Assembly: GCA_903813345.2 (NCBI GenBank)
Contig: CAIIXF020000008.1
Span: forward strand, 12,615,278 to 12,679,277
Source of the DNA: Owenia fusiformis
Lineage: Eukaryota; Annelida; Polychaeta; Sabellida; Oweniidae
Length of the DNA: 64,000 nt
Direction: 5' to 3'
Position numbers and translations under genes: made by a program
The notes under the pieces: model-generated
What the model saw: the letters and a program-made list of their open reading frames with translations, nothing else
Database searches by the model: none
What the model was told of the DNA's origin: nothing
Part shown: in pieces, positions 62,801 to 64,000 of the stretch
How the letters are laid out: every line of letters begins with the position of its first letter
Numbering within the stretch: the first letter of the stretch is position 1

Positions 62801-64000
62801 CAAGAAAATGAGTTTTTAAGTCCTTTGAGAATATATGGGAGGGTTTACTCATTAGAATCTTACTAATTTGACAAGGTTTCTGCAGCTCTGTTTTTCTTGT
62901 TCTTTGTTAGCTGAAATACCAATTTCACTTTTACGAAATGTATGTGAATTAAGTGGTTTAATGGTGTGTCACTTTAGGGCACAGTTTAGAGCAATCAGTC
63001 CTATAAGCACAATGGGCAATATATGAAAAACACATAACATCTACCTTTGATGCCTTTATGTCCTTATTTAGATCCTTTTTTCAATTTGATACACCTTTGT
63101 GTAAAAAAACCTTCAAGATCAGGATCAAGGATCTGAACATATTAAAATAATCATAAAAATCTTAAATTCCCACCATTTTTCATTTTTAGTTTTCAGTTTA
63201 ACCTGCTCAAACCACAATGGAGGAAGTACAAGCACATTTGGGCCTGCTTAAGAATTTTGTGGAACAAATCTGTCAAATTGTCCAAAAAATCATTTATCTT
63301 ACTTTGGGGGACTGGAATGCACTTTCCAAGTTATCATAACTGTGGTTGGTTTCTTTATAAAGGTGTGAACCATCAAACACTAAATTACTGAACTATGACA
63401 CTAACGGTCAGAAAGTGGCATATTTTATTAAAAACACCAAGTTAATTTCAATAAAATTCCCAGTATATGGATAAAAATGCCTTAGGGCTTTAGAAAATAA
63501 TTCAAATTTGTTATTTATGTTAGTGTTTGTTTGAAAATGATTATTTCAAAAAATCATAAATCTCCTAGGCAAATCATGTTCTATGTTTTCTTGTACGCAG
63601 TTTAGAAATCAGTATGGGTCTCAATAAATGATACAAATAATATTATCAATTTTCCATTTCTAGATACCCAGAGAAATTTAATGTGTGGGAAATGATGCAG
63701 GATATATATGCAAATGCTAAATAAATGTAATAAATGTTTGCCCATTTTTAATTTTGCATAGGAATGACAAGCTTAGAAAACAATTTGAAGCTACTGAACG
63801 TAATCCCCACATCTGGATAAAACCTTGTTGAAATAATTGTAGCGGATCAAAATAAAATGTACTTTCAATACTTCTCATTAGTGAGCGTTTACAGAGGATT
63901 CTTATTAAGGAAAATGTAAAAAAACGGAGAAATCAATAGTATAAAGCTTTTTGTTAGGATTGTTTTAGAAAAACTAATATTTGTATACCCAAGTTGGGTG
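29573..64000 (-). CDS. MEIS: MEIS/homothorax TALE homeobox gene, 3' half (three coding exons, partial)
   Basis: Minus-strand exons 52385-52443, 48138-48215 and 29573-29808 join in phase to 373 coding bases. The first (59 bases) completes the homeodomain: a split Trp then FINARRRIVQPMIDQSNRA, the invariant MEIS helix 3 and tail. The second reads GPSAYSPDGAGMGYMENQQ and MAHMRPPG, matching the conserved block after the homeodomain. The last encodes MGMGDMYGG, a Ser/Gln segment, then a Met/His/Gly-rich tail with HPHHMMM and HGGPMHGM, ending IQDIHAG; vertebrate MEIS2 ends in a comparable HPHH...DIHAQ tail. Known: MEIS/Hth proteins bind TGACAG, partner PBX/Exd and Hox proteins, and pattern limbs, nervous system and eye. 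The N-terminal MEIS domain and the first two thirds of the homeodomain are not in the window; they must lie beyond 64000, so the intron after NNW is at least 11.5 kb. Confidence 0.92.
33010..33545. repeat. 24-base pyrimidine-rich minisatellite
   Basis: Unit ACCACCTCATATATCCCTTC plus TTTT, about 20 imperfect copies. Because 24 is a multiple of three, long open frames with PFFYHLIY repeats arise on the plus strand; these are artefacts. Nearly all purines are on the minus (MEIS sense) strand outside the ATAT words. Confidence 0.88.
39976..40268. mobile_element. PiggyBac-like MITE flanked by TTAA
   Basis: TIRs CCTCTTGAATACCCAG and CTGGGATTCAAGAGG are flanked by TTAA at 39972-39975 and 40269-40272. 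The interior contains CCGTCACAAA twice and GTGTAGAAATGATCTCTGC, shared with 4060-4345. Confidence 0.8.
42880..43016. repeat. Degenerate repeats of CACAGTATCACAATAT
   Basis: Variants of this 16-base word occur around 42908, 42962 and 43000, with shorter pieces between. Confidence 0.6.
43431..44723. mobile_element. Non-autonomous DNA transposon with many AACGCTCC motifs
   Basis: TIRs start CACGGTGTATAACCCAAACG and extend about 44 bases; AGTAT flanks both ends (43426-43430, 44724-44728). The octamer AACGCTCC or its inverse occurs exactly nine times (43447, 43467, 43488, 43864, 44228, 44261, 44649, 44680, 44700), clustered towards the ends. Such subterminal motif arrays resemble transposase-binding sites of CACTA-type elements, though the 5-base duplication is unusual for that group. 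No transposase frame. Confidence 0.85.
48138..48215 (-). CDS. MEIS: MEIS penultimate coding exon
   Basis: 78 bases, acceptor CTTTAG, donor CAG|GTATGT, both phase 1, so the exon could be skipped without frame change. It encodes the PSAYSPDG...MRPPG block. Confidence 0.88.
48888..48981. mobile_element. Small hairpin MITE-like repeat
   Basis: AGTCTTACATAAAGCCC and its inverse GGGCTTTATGTGAGACT bound a 94-base segment. Confidence 0.55.
49090..49160. repeat. 17-base tandem repeat
   Basis: TATGGCACTTCGTTATG occurs about four times head to tail, the first copy diverged. Confidence 0.8.
50314..50381. mobile_element. Minimal TTAA-flanked palindromic element
   Basis: TTAACCCTTTAG at the left and CTAAAGAGAAGGGTTAA at the right face each other over 68 bases. 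The ends resemble the TTAACCCT termini of piggyBac elements. Confidence 0.45.
50522..50705. mobile_element. Pogo/Tigger-like MITE
   Basis: TIRs GAGTGAAACCTGTATATCAG and GGATTAGACAGGTTTTACTG, TA on both sides. Interior shared with the 25963 and 56817 copies. Confidence 0.78.
50910..51166. mobile_element. Pogo/Tigger-like MITE, diverged subfamily
   Basis: CAGTAAAACCTGCCAATATA at the left and TTGACAGGCTTTACAG at the right with TA flanks; the interior differs from the other copies. Confidence 0.65.
52227..52443 (-). CDS. MEIS: Possible read-through MEIS isoform (alternative C terminus)
   Basis: If the weak GC donor is not used, the homeodomain frame stays open to a TAA at 52229-52227. It adds about 52 residues: GKSPIVTVFKSRRRKSTTSA, a Pro-rich stretch, then a Lys/Arg/Gln-rich end. 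The added sequence has a nuclear-localisation-like KSRRRK and non-random composition. Inference: a retained-intron or alternative terminal exon isoform. A chance open frame of this length is possible. Confidence 0.4.
52385..52443 (-). CDS. MEIS: MEIS homeodomain 3' exon, GC-AG donor
   Basis: The acceptor is TTACAG|G; the exon starts with the last base of the Trp48 codon. It ends CGTGCAG followed by GCAAGT, a GC donor with otherwise ideal consensus (CAG|GCAAGT), the form typical of genuine GC-AG introns. The phase-1 end joins exactly to the phase-1 exon at 48215. Confidence 0.88.
56817..57043. mobile_element. Pogo/Tigger-like MITE with triplicated 3' end
   Basis: Left CTGTAAAACCTGTATATCTG; right ends in TTCGGATTAGACAGGTTTTA, whose 20 bases occur three times in tandem (from about 56981, 57001 and 57021). 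Confidence 0.75.
59653..59719. promoter_or_regulatory. Cluster of MEIS/TGIF-type sites (CTGTCA)
   Basis: CTGTCA, the inverse of the TALE core TGACAG, occurs at 59653, 59674 and 59714, embedded in a degenerate 42-base repeat. Binding is inferred, not shown. Confidence 0.3.
60400..62400. promoter_or_regulatory. MEIS: Candidate cis-regulatory region in MEIS intron
   Basis: Compared with its surroundings this stretch has fewer low-complexity runs and no transposon signature, and includes homeobox-like words (e.g. GGATAATTACAATGTTAATG near 61881). It is suggested only by composition and by the known density of enhancers in MEIS introns. Confidence 0.25.

Larger units (their letters stand above)
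52444..64000 (-). other. MEIS: MEIS intron within the homeodomain (partial)
   Basis: Begins at the acceptor for the FINARRR exon. I searched the minus strand for the preceding homeodomain exon (PYPSEEQKKQLA ... QVNNW) and found none, so it lies beyond the window. Contents: a TGTT-type microsatellite (52970-53000), diverged CATTGGG/AACAGAAAAAC repeats (55820-55990), a pogo-like MITE, a cluster of CTGTCA sites (59650-59720) and mixed-composition DNA at 60400-62400. Confidence 0.6.

Overview
The window is AT-rich animal DNA with spliced genes, GT-AG introns (one GC-AG), large introns and many small DNA-transposon relics. Gene content and repeat types suggest a marine invertebrate, possibly a lophotrochozoan such as a mollusc or brachiopod. 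The phylum is inferred from general character, not shown by any single marker.

Four host genes can be supported. (1) 1-6.1 kb, minus strand: the 5' part of the kinetochore scaffold gene KNL1, recognised from spliced SILK and RVSF PP1-docking motifs; it runs off the left edge. (2) 6.1-16.0 kb, plus strand: a five-exon peroxiredoxin-5 gene (PRDX5), head-to-head with KNL1 across a compact promoter that carries a perfect NRF-1 palindrome and an ETS/GABP site. (3) 21.05-23.06 kb, plus strand: a two-exon secreted endoglycoceramidase-like GH5 enzyme. (4) 29.57 kb to beyond the right edge, minus strand: the 3' half of a MEIS/homothorax TALE homeobox gene. Its last three coding exons are spread over 23 kb and at least 11.5 kb of the next intron fills the right end.

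The most unusual structure is in PRDX5. The 3' splice site plus first 96 coding bases of exon 3 are tandemly repeated eight times with an exact 116-base period, and only the last copy has a donor. Separately, the 3' splice site of exon 5 is present three times at about 91-base spacing. One gene therefore has two independent arrays of decoy acceptors. Intron 4 between them holds a 768-base near-perfect foldback element.

Transposon-derived sequence is dense in the left third: a mariner relic with 189-base inverted repeats and an intron in its transposase, a MITE with an 11-base target duplication, foldback elements, tandem satellites, and a hAT-like MITE with a long C run. The MEIS introns hold a 1.29 kb non-autonomous element packed with an AACGCTCC octamer, TTAA-flanked MITEs, several pogo/Tigger-like MITEs, and a 24-base pyrimidine-rich minisatellite. 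The remaining MEIS intron sequence has no coding exon I can recognise; some stretches look like candidate cis-regulatory DNA. No tRNA, rRNA or CRISPR array was seen.
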